From Oopsacas minuta (Eukaryota > Porifera > Hexactinellida > Lyssacinosida > Leucopsacidae), in the NCBI GenBank assembly GCA_024704765.1, contig JAKMXF010000352.1:111072-175071 (forward strand): a DNA stretch of 64,000 nt. Reading direction: 5' to 3'. Positions 11,694 through 23,830 of the stretch are shown piece by piece. Numbering within the stretch: position 1 is the first letter of the stretch; the number at the start of each line of letters is the position of its first letter. Made by a program: the position numbers and the translations under genes. The notes under the pieces are model-generated. The model ran no database searches. It had not been told where the DNA came from and worked only from the letters and a program-made list of their open reading frames with translations.

Positions 11694-13281
11694 TCTAATG
11701 TCAATAAATAATGCATATACAACAAATAATTATTGGAAACCAACAGGGTGTAGAATCTCTTAGATCGAGGAACCCCTAAACATCTAGAAAATCACTGTAA
11801 TAGGAAACTAAATAATAGGCCCTTTAGAACAGCAGTCAAATTACCAAACTGTTTCAGACATAATTTGGCATGAAGTTCTCCTAAATTATACATGGACAAG
11901 TATCTGAAATCGTTTTATGCCAGTGATTTCATGTACTGATGGTTTTGGCTGATTAGGATAATATTTGTTAGCACGGGTTTATCATAAATATTCCTGGACT
12001 ATTCAGAAAATAATCTCCAAATTGAGACATTAAATTGGGTTTCTCAAAGGTCTACTAAATATATTAAAAAAGATTCCGAAAAGTACCCAATACAGGTGAA
12101 ACTTCAGGGTCTCCCTGAAAAATATAGTATTCGGGAGCAGGGCCACAGAGAGAAATTATTGGCCCGGGCCAAGGAAATCGTGATTTCGGTAAAGAAAAAA
12201 GGACACTACGAAATTTAAAGGTTGGGAAAAGAATTTTAGTGAGATTTTGAAACTGTTTGAAAAAATACTTCAATCACAAAACCTTTTGCAAGCGATGATT
12301 TTTATATTTGGTGTCATATCTAAATTATATGTCAACTCTATAGTTCGGATTTCAGCAGTTTTTAAATTGAAAGCTTTCATTATAATGAGATATTCTTCTT
12401 ATTCAAGAATGTATATACGGTAATAGGACGTGGCTTTAATCATTAGTTTCGACAAGAGATAAATAATAACCAATATTACACAAATTCAAGCACAATATAA
12501 ACTATTTCTGGTCAACACCAAATTTTATTACAAATACACAATACTTCAGCCAACATAAAGTTCAAAAGATAATTAACCTCACCAATTACGCAAACATATT
12601 TCAATTAATAATGGATGCGCATGAAGCAGCAAATTTAAGGTTTGGCGTTGGTGCTGTGACAAAGTGGGCAATATTAAGCTCACTTCTCATCAGCTATTCA
12701 CGGAACGGCAGATGAGTAAACAAAATTAGTTTAACACTACACGAACGTATTGAACCCCTACTATGGACTAAAATTGTCTTGGCCAAATGTCTCATGTACA
12801 GCCTGTAAACTATATTTGGCCAAGATTGCGGGTAGTTATGCCCCACAGAAATAGCCAATTGGTTATATTTGGCCCAATCTCTTGCATCAAACGCATTCAA
12901 CATGTACTCCCAGTAATCAATGCGCAATGTGTGAAGAAGCTACTAAATTTGGAAAACGTTCTGTTGCCAATTTGAAATCTCACATCCCAGACCAGGGAGA
13001 CCGATGATAAATTCTCCAGCAAAGGTTGTAAACTTTGTGGCAAATGCGTAAGTGAAATTTCGCAAGGCATATCGCAACAATGAACTAAAAGGTCTCTGAT
13101 TAACAATACACATCAAAATTAGATTACTGATATGCACTCGATCAGTATACTTGTTATAACATGTTACAACGTTTTCAAGAAGGAGGCTACATTGCATTAA
13201 GGAACAAACTCCCAAGATAGGAAGGGGTTATACCCTAATTGTCAGCGTTTCAGACTCTACATATTTTCCAACTCAATCAGA
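11694..13281. other. upstream region of the mannosidase exon, no gene recognised
   Basis: Several mutually overlapping short frames at 12694-13215 on both strands show no conserved motif. A TTTGGCC-type word recurs three times near 12779-12874. No promoter element could be assigned. Confidence 0.3.
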
Positions 13282-13707
13282 ATGAAAAAGCACCGAATTG
13301 GGTTTGGCAAGATCATGCAACGTAAATCAACTGGTGAAATGTCAAACAATCAGTTATATAAGTTTCCTTCACCACGCGAGAATCTGGAATTCGTTCTCCG
13401 ACAATGGGGTATTACTATAGAAGAAGAAAGAATTTTGTATGGATATTATGGAGTGCACTTCAGTTACCCTTATCAAGGGAAAGAAAAGTATCAAAATGAT
13501 ACTAAGGATACTTTTGTGGTAGGATGTAATGACATCAATACATTGCTTCGAAGATTTTCTGGTAAAATATATGGCGATAATCTACAACAATTGAAAACTA
13601 AACTCGGCCTTGTTATGGACGAAATTTTTTCAAAACTTGTACTCAGCTTTAGGAATGAGAATTCTGCAGATAAAGAATGTACATCTTTGGGTTACCAAAG
13701 TTCCTGA
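13282..13707 (+). CDS. unidentified 141-residue open frame, possibly a transposase remnant
   Basis: This is the longest open frame in the left third of the window. It is hydrophilic and has an ordinary amino-acid mix. The stretch NDINTLLRRFSGKIYGDNL (about residues 76-94), followed by an amphipathic helix-like segment, faintly resembles the region ahead of the DDE core in PIF/Harbinger transposases, where a 'D-x-x-x-L-L-x-R-F' helix precedes a 'C-D-L' segment. I could not find the expected DDE blocks downstream, only broken frames to about 14160. It could equally be an exon of an unknown gene. The start codon is simply the first ATG of the open frame. Confidence 0.35.
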   Translation: MKKHRIGFGKIMQRKSTGEMSNNQLYKFPSPRENLEFVLRQWGITIEEERILYGYYGVHFSYPYQGKEKYQNDTKDTFVVGCNDINTLLRRFSGKIYGDNLQQLKTKLGLVMDEIFSKLVLSFRNENSADKECTSLGYQSS

Positions 13708-14929
13708 AAATTGTCATACCTTTCAGGGAATTTTGAGGACAATCAAATAAGCTACTTTTGACAAACTATGATGCTATAATTACCGTTAATGGCCAAGCTG
13801 GGTTATTTCGATTGTTTTAATGGCAGGGCGGCATCCATGCATCTGGTGTATCTGGAAGAGCCACATATGTATAAACGAGACCTAGAATACATGCAGATGG
13901 TCTCTTCGACATTCAACGATGTTCGACAAACCTTCTACAGTCCACAATAAGATCCAAACACGCAAATCATTGCATGGGTGTGGAAGATTTCCCTCCATTA
14001 GGAAAATGGATGTCAGATACAATGATTAGATTCAATATTCTAGAGTTGCATCTATTGTTTGGAATGGGACAGAGTTGTATGATGCCATACTAACAACGAC
14101 GGCTGAGGTAAAGATACTCTACGCATGAATGTCTACTAAGAAGAATTACATCCAACTGCAATATGTGAACTGCTCACGATGTGTAATGAACTGGCTATTA
14201 CTCATTCAAAATCTGTCTTCACAGTCCTGAAGAAATTTAGTGACAAGGTTGCATCATGGTTCGGGAATACATTGATCAGATTCATCAATTCGAAGAGGCT
14301 ATAAATAGACAGGGCTACCATGTTCAACTAAAGTCCTTATTATTTGGCGCCACACATTGTACCTTTTGTTCAAAACTACATTCTTTCAGGAAAGAGTCTG
14401 ACAATGTCTCTGAGCAAGCTGTGGAATAATCTCACTCTAAATTTTGAAGGTATGGAGTAGATACAAAGCAATAAAGATGTCAAAATTTTCCCGAAATCTA
14501 TATAATGCAGTTTGTAGGGATAATTGGATAAACTACTCCATATCATTATCTAATATATTTGTAATTTTGTGTACTTGTTATGGTAAATACCAATAGTAAT
14601 ATTATTATCCTATATTGAAGAGATCAAATTTGTAATATACAGTTTTGACACCAAATTTTTAAACGACAATTGCAAAAAAGATTTTGATGACAATAATTTA
14701 TCAAAATAGTTTCAAAATTTACAAGGATTCGGTACAAAAATGTAAATTTCGTGGGGTCAGTATTCTTTTGGCCGAGATTATGATTTCAGAGACCCGTGTT
14801 CTGGGCCCCTTACAAAAAGTTACTTCATATCGGATAAACTATTTATTAATGCAATTGCAAAGTAAATAATATCAGCATATGAATTATGAATAAATTAGAT
14901 TAGCTAAAAAGTATTTAAATTATTGTATT
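13708..14929. other. decayed coding-like sequence and spacer
   Basis: Translations of 13770-14130 contain peptide stretches that look non-random in more than one frame, which suggests a frameshifted continuation of the preceding open frame. No domain was recognised. From 14500 to 14930 nothing is seen. Confidence 0.3.
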
Positions 14930-17095
14930 AGCATTGTCTACTATAATCGATTCACCTTGCCAATTCAGATTCAATGCTTAATCTTGCTAAGGAGATATTA
15001 CGATCTTGTAACATGGTACACCTGGGATAATATTTGACAAATATAAGTTTACAGAAAGATCTCTAAGCGAAGGCTGCTATTACTGGGAATGTTAGCAAAT
15101 TCGAAGAACTACGTACGCTGACATTTGGAAGGATACATTCTAATTTATACTGGTGAATTTCGTTAATTAGTTCATTATTATTCATATGCTCTTTTCCCAT
15201 TTTAGCAAGATTTATCATACTCTTAAGATGAACAATTTCTCCGCCCAATTCTTCACCATTTATGTCGTATTAGTATTTACTTTCAAGAATCTTTGAGCTT
15301 TGGAATACTCTTCTTGGCTCAAGCGAAAATATAGCCATAAAAATCCAAAGGTCTACAAATTTCATTTGCAGTATTGATTCTTCTGGACCCCTGATTACAT
15401 GATGATCATGGATCCCGAAGACAAAGGAGCAGGAGGAGCCGGCCCCCTCGTGATTTCCTTAAAACCACTATATATAATGCAGTATAACGATATATATTAC
15501 CAGCGTATTAAATAGCTCCACTTAAAAGGGTAAAAATGTGTGGTCTAGATGTGACATATTAATTAATCGGAGTCAAAATTGATGTATAATTGTAAAAACA
15601 ATACTATGTGCCTTCATAAAGAGAAATGTTTGCACACAATTACATAATGCTCCCCCACTTGGGAACTATACTCGTTCGGCGCGTATGCGATATATACAAA
15701 TCTCTGAAATTAACCGCCTCTATAGTATATTTTTCTAGTTCAATTTCACTCAGAGTTTCTTTATCATTTATCGTTTTTTCTAAATGCTTTCTTTTTCTCT
15801 TCCTTTCCAATTACATTTCAACACTAAGATTACCTGCAGCATGCAGCTTTTCAATTTGATTAAAATCAAAAGTAGTTTACCCAGGTTTACCATCAGAACC
15901 CTAATACTATGCAACTCCGCTTCAATTGTTGCATTTCTTTCTTGAATGTGATTCATACAAGCAGGAGGGTGCCAGGAAATCCCCGACAAGGTGGCTTAGG
16001 TCCCCAATGGGGGGTCTAAATTTGTGACATAAATCCTAGAATACTACACTGTTTTACCAGATACATAAATAGCCATTCAGACTTAACATTTATTTACGTT
16101 TATAATGAGATTCTACATTTGGGAAACTTTGCTATTTGATTGTAGCAGCAGTGAATTTTTGTCACTTGCTATTCAATTAAAGTAGCTTAGTGGTTCTCTG
16201 ACAGTATTGGTGATTGAGTGAAGTACATTATCAAACACATCAATGGTAAAATTGAAAGGTGGAAATACTGGCGAATATCCTTACAGAAATAAATAACTAT
16301 CGAATTCATATTCCTGTCAAATTTCTTCTAATCCATTCCCAAACGGGGGGGCTGTAGCCCCCAGCCCCCCCCCTAGCGCCACCCCTGCTTACAAGTATCA
16401 ATTGGTGTTAATATTTTGCAACACAATAATGAGATAAGGATGCGATCAAAAGATGAAACATTTTCAAAAGCTTCATTCACTTCAGCTCTTGTTTTTAGTG
16501 TCAAATTCAAGTTCAATATCTTTTCAAGTGCTTGCATAATGGCAATTTAGGTTAGTTGCGAATGGCTTAAAGCTATTTATTCTTACAGACCATCGAGTAC
16601 CTGATTGAATATGCAATGATTGAATATGACTCTGCTTAGGAAGAATTTCCCATTTTTTAGAGCTGGAACTGAATATTGTATATACTATTTGAATCGTACC
16701 AAAAAAGGTAATTGCTTAGGACAGCATTCTGCAAAATCTGTACGACATAAATTTAACGAGTGGCAACCCTGAAGGAGATAATATGTCCTGAATACACTGA
16801 AATTTACTAATTCTGAGAATCAGGTAAAAGATGGTGAACCTGGAGTCTTTGACCAATTTTTACGGTTTTCCTTCTTCACATGTTCGTTAAGAACGAGATC
16901 ACGATGAGAAAGAACTTCTACCAAACCAAGAACAAATCCATTATGACTACTACCAATGAGATGCGATGAGCCATGAAATGCCAAACCTCTTCCTCCAAAA
17001 ACAATATTATACCAATCAATCGCTGCAGAATATTATACTACTTAGCTTCTCCAATTTTGATTTCTGCAGATAAATATTTCCATACAACGATTTGA
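14930..17095 (-). pseudogene. hAT transposase relic (TTF/52-kDa-repressor-like), split by a nested element
   Basis: Minus-strand blocks in order: IGSSHNGFVLGLVEVLSHRD near 16960-16900 (the N-terminal 'G-S-x-H-x-G-x-F-L-G-x-x-E' block), RSGTRW-type and following residues near 16600-16500, a basic ERKRKRKH stretch near 15800, GGEIVHLKSMINLAK near 15240, and finally LLTFPVIAAFA followed after a stop by RSF-x-KL and SLARLSIESELA near 15090-14935. The last part corresponds to the hAT C-terminal dimerisation domain ('LLTxPVxxASAERSFSKLK'). This is the zinc-finger TTF-type hAT family common in animals. Stops and indels occur throughout, and a second element sits inside at 15962-16387. The outer ends of the host element were not found. 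Confidence 0.78.
15962..16387. mobile_element. nested hAT miniature element
   Basis: The element starts CAGGAGGGTGCCAGG and ends (complement) CAGGGGTGGCGCTAGGGG, which are related inverted termini. It is flanked by an 8-bp target duplication with one mismatch: CATACAAG at 15954-15961 and CTTACAAG at 16388-16395. The C-rich right end, with runs of G and C, is a common feature of this hAT type. The insertion interrupts the reading direction of the surrounding hAT transposase relic and so is younger than it. No coding capacity was seen. Confidence 0.72.
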
Positions 17096-17159
17096 TCCGA
17101 ATCTTTGCTATATATAAACTTCATTCTACAATTGGGAAATTTTGAATATTTCTGATAGA

Positions 17160-17330
17160 CTATTTACTTCCTCAAATAATAGAATTATTCTTGATCGATC
17201 CTGTTCCATCACATTTATGTTAAAAATATTGACACGGAAGAACAATTATTACAAACAACATGTTGAAACCTAAAGATATAAATTACGATAGCACGATATT
17301 TTGACACAGCACTGTATATTTAATTATCTC
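17160..17330 (-). mobile_element. mariner N-terminal fragment related to the 2.5-kb element
   Basis: The reverse complement of about 17165-17210 matches the start of the transposase at 2658 (both contain AATAATTCTATTATTTGAGG-type sequence, encoding an R-I-I-L-L-F-E-E peptide). Outward, at about 17316-17288, it has CAGTGCTGTGTCAAAATATCG beside a TA, which looks like a mariner terminus. This is different from the terminus of the 2.5-kb element, so it belongs to a related subfamily. The rest of the copy is missing. Confidence 0.6.
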
Positions 17331-19596
17331 AAATTCTTGATATCCACATATGAGATACCTTCGCGTACCACAGTTTGAGAATCACTGTGTTAGAGGCCAA
17401 ATCAAGGAACGTGTTGGCAATTTATGGTCCCTACATATCCACTCACAGCCCCACAAACATTTCATCCATTCTACTGATATTAAACACCCTAGGGCATTAA
17501 ACGTCCTCATTTAAAGGATCTAGATCCCGACCACGATATAATAGGTAAACTATGGGACGATCATATTCTAGTTGTTTGCGAAAATTATGATAGTTTTCGA
17601 TGTAGATTATATTCGGCTGTGTTTGAATTTATGTATTCATCATGTCTGTGTACGCGGAGATCCTAAAGTATACCGGAGTGGTATAGGTTCTTAAGAGTAT
17701 GAAGACAGCTGTTATAACAGATTTAGAAAATTCAAAATTTCTAAACACAAAGTACATCCATCAAATTAAACTGTAGACATATCATGTAATGTAACCTTGT
17801 TTTAATGAACAGCCACTCACCATGTATTGTTGTCCTCATTATCCTGAATAATACAAATTGAATAACTTTGTTTGGACTGATTTGATCTAAATATATGTTT
17901 CTTTGATCCTGAATATGTATTTATCCGTGTTCATATTAACGAGATCCCACTGTTATTTATTCTTGATATACGATATATAGTTTTTCTTTTGTTTGATGAT
18001 TTTAATCCGAGAACAATAATTGATAATATTCAGCTATATGAAAATAATGTGTATCTGGATTAGTGGAGCGGCACTTTGATGGGCAGGGATTCTTCTGAAC
18101 TGGACATTTTGAAATAAACATAGTCGAAGTTAGGTATCATTTGTTGGTAATAATAAGCGAATACAGTTGATTACCCGTAAGTAACCACCAAGGCGTGATT
18201 TTTGGCTTACAGGAGTATTTCGGCCTGGCTCAGAGTAGTTCAAGTCTTAGACGAAAATACAATCCTCGAAAAAATTATTATGTAATCCAATGATGAAATC
18301 TACCAAATAATGAAATTTTCAGTTCGGTCGACACCAGGGCTCTCAACCCGGAAACTATATTAACAATGTGAGATTAGTGAAAAATCAACGAGTCTGTCTT
18401 GAGATGTACAATTAGTATTACTTTTGAAAAGACCCAACTCTGTATTCTAGGGTAACTTTGATGCGAAATCATTAAAGTTGAGAGCCCAATCGACACGAGC
18501 ATCCCTGGTCCAAATCAATAATTAGTCAGACTAGCCATTGAATAGTCGGAATTTAAGTGGAAAGGGGCTCGATGTTTATGAACAAACGAATCGATTCGAA
18601 ATAGCACTGTATTCATCATATCATCAAATCTAAAATACGAAATTTCTTTCGGAATGAACAAGTATAGACCTTGGTTGTTGTTATGGGGTAAATAGTAGAT
18701 TTCCTGTACAGTTTAATTTCATTTTTTGAACTTTACACTAAGAAGGCAGCAATTACATGAATGCTTTTTGGTACATTTACGTATACTATGAAAAGGGCAT
18801 TAACCTAGCTAATCGGATAAATATATAATAGTACAGTACCGTTGTATGTCCAGAATTGAGGTAACGGACTTAAAGGCGATACGGACGACTCGTCACATGG
18901 ACACTTAGCGACGAACAGTTCGCTAATTGGACACTTGGCTACAAGGATTTAGCTAAACTGAGACTTTGCTACAGACAGTTCGAAACACTTTCACCTCGCT
19001 AAATACAGAAAATTGATTAGGGACCAGACCGAGCCATACCCTTCGAACATGAACTTATCGAACGTTGTTATTTGCGAATAGATAGGGGTTGTTACAAAAC
19101 TCCATCCCATCTTTTGAATAAATTGAATTGAAATTATTCAGATGATATCAATAATCTATTACTATAAAAAAGCAATTAGTCTGTATATGTGTATATATTA
19201 AGGTCAATCAATTGCTTCATATATTGTAAACAACATTTTGCTAAGGTCGCCCATACTATATATTATATATCCAAAACATTCACACATACAATTTCATTGA
19301 AAGCAAAAAGGATATAGGAGTGAGCAATTCTATTATTACAAAGTACAAATTTCAATGAGATTTTCTGGTTTTCAGGAAAGGTTTCTGAAAAGTGTACTTA
19401 AGATAGCTCTAGAGTATTTCACCTTAGATTAGGCTATTAGGGTAATCTGGGAGCTATTTGTATCCACAAGGAACAAATTTTAATTATCTAAGTTGCACTG
19501 TTTCAGAAATATTTTAGCATTAGATTTTGGATTGCCAAATACGATTCTATTTGCAAGTATCATTTTGTTTCCATTTAACTAACAAGTGATAATCTA
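17331..19596. other. gene-free region with one repeat copy
   Basis: No gene was recognised. A short imperfect tandem run of GACACTT/CTCGCTA-type words (ACACTTAGC, ACACTTGGC, ACTTTGC) lies at about 18898-19000. The 'GGCCTGG' repeat copy at 18221-18288 is annotated separately. Confidence 0.35.
18221..18288 (+). repeat. interspersed repeat family 'GGCCTGG', copy 3
   Basis: Contains CGGCCTGGCTC, then AGTTCAAGTCTTAGACGAAA and AATTATTATGTAAT. This is the shared core of the family seen at 5849, 8180 and 20018. Confidence 0.62.
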
Positions 19597-19839
19597 CACT
19601 CCCTGGCCAAATGTATTGGAAAATCATAACTCTATTGATACAAGTGACACATAGTAAGAATAAATTGAATATTCTGTTCATTTTGCAGAAATTATGAACT
19701 AGCCTTTTCTAATTGAAAAGGATTAAATGAATTCCGCAAATGTTTGAAATTTCTTTAGCTTGTGAAAGTAAAGTATGAAGCATATTTGTGCCATGTGCCA
19801 ATTATGGCAAGGTATTCTAATACATTTTGCCAGGGAGTG
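19597..19839. mobile_element. Tc1-like miniature inverted-repeat element
   Basis: The left end CACTCCCTGGCCAAATGTAT and the complement of the right end, CACTCCCTGGCAAAATGTAT, differ at one position in 20. Each end is bordered by TA (19595-19596 and 19840-19841), the Tc1/mariner target site. The 243-bp interior is non-coding. An autonomous partner is not present in this window. Confidence 0.85.
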
Positions 19840-20017
19840 TATACACTATAAATCTGATTTATGGCAGATACAAACCGATACAAATAAACCAAATATATGA
19901 TAATAGTTTCCAGTCCTATCAGACTTGAATTTTTCGATAATAATGAGCTAAGTGTTGTCTGCAATATAAGTGACAACTGATGCACTCCAGTATGTAAATA
20001 TTTATTATATGTTTATA

Positions 20018-20155
20018 TGTCCAGAATTGATTTTGAAGAAACTGGAAACTAGCAGTGCAGATTGTTGGCATACATGGTTATTAGGGCCTGGCTCGGACAA
20101 GTTCGAATCATGGAAAAAATTCACTCCTATGACGAAATTATACCAAAATTTTCCA
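20018..20155 (+). repeat. interspersed repeat family 'GGCCTGG', copy 4
   Basis: Shares both words with copy 1: GTCCAGAATTGATTTTGAAG upstream, and the core GGCCTGGCTCGGACAAGTTC followed by CCTATGACGAAATTATACC. Spacing between the words is similar in both copies, so the repeat is at least 130 bp long. Confidence 0.68.
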
Positions 20156-22429
20156 AAATTCAATATTCTATCGTAAATTTGATATTAATCAAGGCACATA
20201 GTATGCAGTTAAACATGCAACAGTCGTACAATCACCATATTTAATTTGCGGTGCATATTTTGACTTTTTCAAATGGTCCATATGTATTTACTATCCAGTT
20301 ATTGTAATAGTCAAACATCTTCAAAATATAACCACAACATTTAGGCCAATAAAACATTTTAATGTTATAAGGACAACACCTGCATAAGTTCGCCACCTAG
20401 AATTGAGTCAACTTAGTAATTGTTCATTGTTAAGCCTATTTATTGCAGCGCTACTATTTCTACTTTGATTCATTCTAATATCTGTCATGATTTTATGCCT
20501 GTGATACAAGTTTCTAAACGCGATCTAAAACGACAAGATATATATCTCTGAAATTGAGAGAAGCACCAGGTCAGGCAGGATGAAACAAATGATGAGCAAC
20601 TCCCCACATGCAACAGATGGGTAATCGCAGATTGTTGTGGCTCTGAGTTCAGACCCCGAAAATCAAAGGAAAGCGTCTCCAAGAGCAGTAAGAGCGAAAT
20701 TAATGCGCTTTGAACAAGGAGACCCCAACCAGGAGGAAGCCAACTCAAACAGATGATTTTTGGCAAGATAAATCATCTGAAAGCTGTAACTCCTAGGAAG
20801 ATTGCTCGATGACTTGATGTGAGTGAATGCTCAGCTACTCAGCTATTCTATGAGGACGATGGAAGACCGTGCTGTCCATCTTCAGGATAAACGCGAGCGT
20901 TAGGCCTCTGTGGAAGCATCTTTGAGGGTAAACATGTCAGTAAAAGAAAGGATTACAGAGATAAGTTGCATTCAAATCAGGTATCTACCGAATATCTTAT
21001 AATTTTACCAAATCTCAAATATCTTGTGATATTCCAGATAGATAAGTGAATGAACATTCATGTGCCAGTTCTAGTTTAAGCCACTCTGCGACTCTGGGAT
21101 AATTCTGGCATGTAACTATGAATACATTGTTAATTAAGTGGCCAATAAATCAAAAAGTTTTAGCATCAAGTATATAAATCTAATACACAAATAGCGGTTC
21201 ATTGTATTATCATGAGACGTGATCTTGAGTGATAAAATAATCAAACAAATAAAACATATGTAAATTATTGACTACTTAAAGATAAGTGTACAAAGCTATA
21301 TATAGTAGAAAATTACCGATAAACGTGCGTTCCGGGGAAACTCATCTAAAGTAGTTTCTATAAAAAAAAATTGTCATGATAAAGTTAGTACGTGAGTGAG
21401 TGGACGGTAGAGACCATGGTGACACATGTTTGGTCAATATCCACTTGAAATTAGATAATCTTTGAAATTGTGGTGAAATCTGGAAAACCAATATATTGTA
21501 CATTCCCAAATTCCCATGCACCATATGTTTGCTATTGCTATTTGATCATAATTTCAACGATCGTTGAGTTTTAAGTGAAGATTAATCAAACTAGTATCAT
21601 CCATGGTCCCTATAGTAAGCTAGAATTGTGCCAAATTATCATGACGAAAAGTGTTTGGATTTTGTGTAGAAACTGTCTAGATCACTTAGAATTTATAACA
21701 TTTGATTAAGAACAATATATATTATTCAAATAGCTTCAATGATAGATCAATATATAAGCAATAAATTTCAATAAATAATTGCTTACAATTAAAGAGAAAT
21801 GGTAAAATTCGAAAATGATTGACAATATATATTCCATAAATATATTCAAGCAAATTCAAGTGAAATTACACATTTCATATTTCTAAAGATAACAGATGTC
21901 GAAATTTAAGGATACTGCAAAATATTTGAAAGATGTGAACATAGCAAAACTTAAAATCCAAAAAATAATTCCGATCAAGCAATATTACCTTGGACTGGGT
22001 AAATATGAGTCTAGCATAAGAGAATTACGAGAAATAAATAAGTACACAACAAAGGTAACATCTAGGTGGCCGTTTGCTCCTCTAGGCACATGATTTCTTG
22101 ACGAGAAAATATTTAGTAGCGTGAAAATTGAGCATCCTTCCCTATGTCATAGTACTCATTTTCTGAGTCAGGAGGATGAAAAATAGGAGAAGTGATAAAT
22201 GTGTGCTCGGAAAATCCTGAATACCCCACTGTACACATCAATGCATTCGTCCTAGGCAAACTTTACCATAACGAAGTAGTATTGGACGGAATTATGCCAA
22301 AACTAGAGTTCGTATGCAAATCCTGTTACAAATATGACCTGTGATTTATTGAAAATATTACTCTAATGACTACTAAAAAGTGTAAAGTATATAATAGATT
22401 TAGTGATAACGCTGGGAGTAGAGATATTT

Positions 22430-22552
22430 GGGCCAAAATATCAATATAACAAATATACAACCACATCCAATAAATTTTGAATGGGTGACGTATACGGAGG
22501 CAAGAATAAACTAACATGAATATCAATATATCAAATATTTCACTATATCCAT
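22430..22552. repeat. diverged relative of the TA-flanked miniature element at 48851
   Basis: The right end TCACTATATCCATTATGTAC followed by TGTA matches the right terminus of the 48851-49059 element with one change. An internal CCAATAAATTTTG word matches the complement of that element's interior. The left end is missing or unrecognisable. Confidence 0.45.
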
Positions 22553-23780
22553 TATGTACTGTATTCCATTTATTGAAATTTTTGGAGCCACTTTAAAGTG
22601 CCAATATATAGTGACACTTGTGGGCACATTATAATACATATAATCATTCAGTTTAAATCGAAATGAAAAGCTATTGGATAATCACCACTTAAGGGACCAT
22701 ACTCAAAGTACCATGTAGCAATGCTTCTGTATAGCGAAGTGAACAGCGTAGTCACCTATCCGTGTAGAGAATTGTACGTGTTGTGAAATGTTTGTAGCGA
22801 ACTGAAAATGTCTGAACAGAAAGAGCCAAGGTTGATTTTGTATTTTAGTCACTTTGAATATCTGTAAAGCCCCCACAAAGATGCGCAAAAATATTCTAAG
22901 TAGTATATTCCAATGTTCGCTTTCTGTTGCTAGGAAAGGATGAACAGAAACTGAAAAGTTCAAAGAAGTGAAGCGTAAACTTAAGCAACAGCGCACAAGG
23001 TTAGAACCAGTTTAAGATATCATCAGATTAGTTGGCGAACATATACGCTCTCCTTCAATCACTATTGCATCTCTTGAATTGCAACTCATGGCAAAGAAGA
23101 GGGCGATCGCTCATTCGTTGGTCATCAAACCAAAATTGGTTATGAAGGAAACTTCAATAATCGAATAACAAAATATATACCAGTTGGTAAATCTGTATTC
23201 ATTTTTACCTTTCGGAAATAGATAGGAGAATATATACTCACCTATGAAAGTTATTGCTTCCGAATGTTGTCAATTTTTTTGCATAGACATATGTTGCACA
23301 TAATATTGAAGTGCGGTTAGCAGAAAAGCAGGGTATTGTGAATATAACTAATCATGTTAATTCCTTGCTTAGTTCTATATGCATTATTAAATGCTATAAT
23401 GTTAATATATAGCATAAATAATACAAAATATAAATACAACAAATTTATCTATTGTCATGATAAAGTCATAATTTTCCAAAAGATTAAGCCCTCAAAAATT
23501 GTTTTCAACAACTGGAATCAATTTAAATAATACATTATAGGTCAATAATACAATATATATGTCTAACAGCAATAGATATCTCTTCCCTGCCAACTGGCAT
23601 TATAAACAAGTAGGTACAAATTTACAAAGTAAAATTGAAGTTTCCAAATAATGATCTTTTTTGGACTGAATTTTCGATCCAGACAAAAGGTAAAGATCTT
23701 GCAGTTTTCGAAATTGTTTGTAACAATTTCATGATTCGAAATAGTATAGCTATTGCAGTGTACATATATGAACTATTGGT

Positions 23781-23830
23781 GTACATGCATATGCAAAAGT
23801 GTACATGCATATGCACAAGTGTACATGTAA
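23781..23830. repeat. 20-bp tandem repeat
   Basis: Two and a half copies of a 20-bp unit beginning GTACATGCATATGCA. The unit contains the palindrome TGCATATGCA, which explains why both strands show an open frame here. It is a simple tandem repeat with no sign of being a gene. Confidence 0.75.

Noticed and set aside
20540-20960. Possible degraded transposase with a helix-turn-helix (peptide like TPRKIARRLDVSEC in one frame)
   Set aside because: Only one short helix-like stretch is plausible, frames change at once, and no catalytic block or inverted end follows. The 93-codon minus-strand frame overlapping it has no motif.
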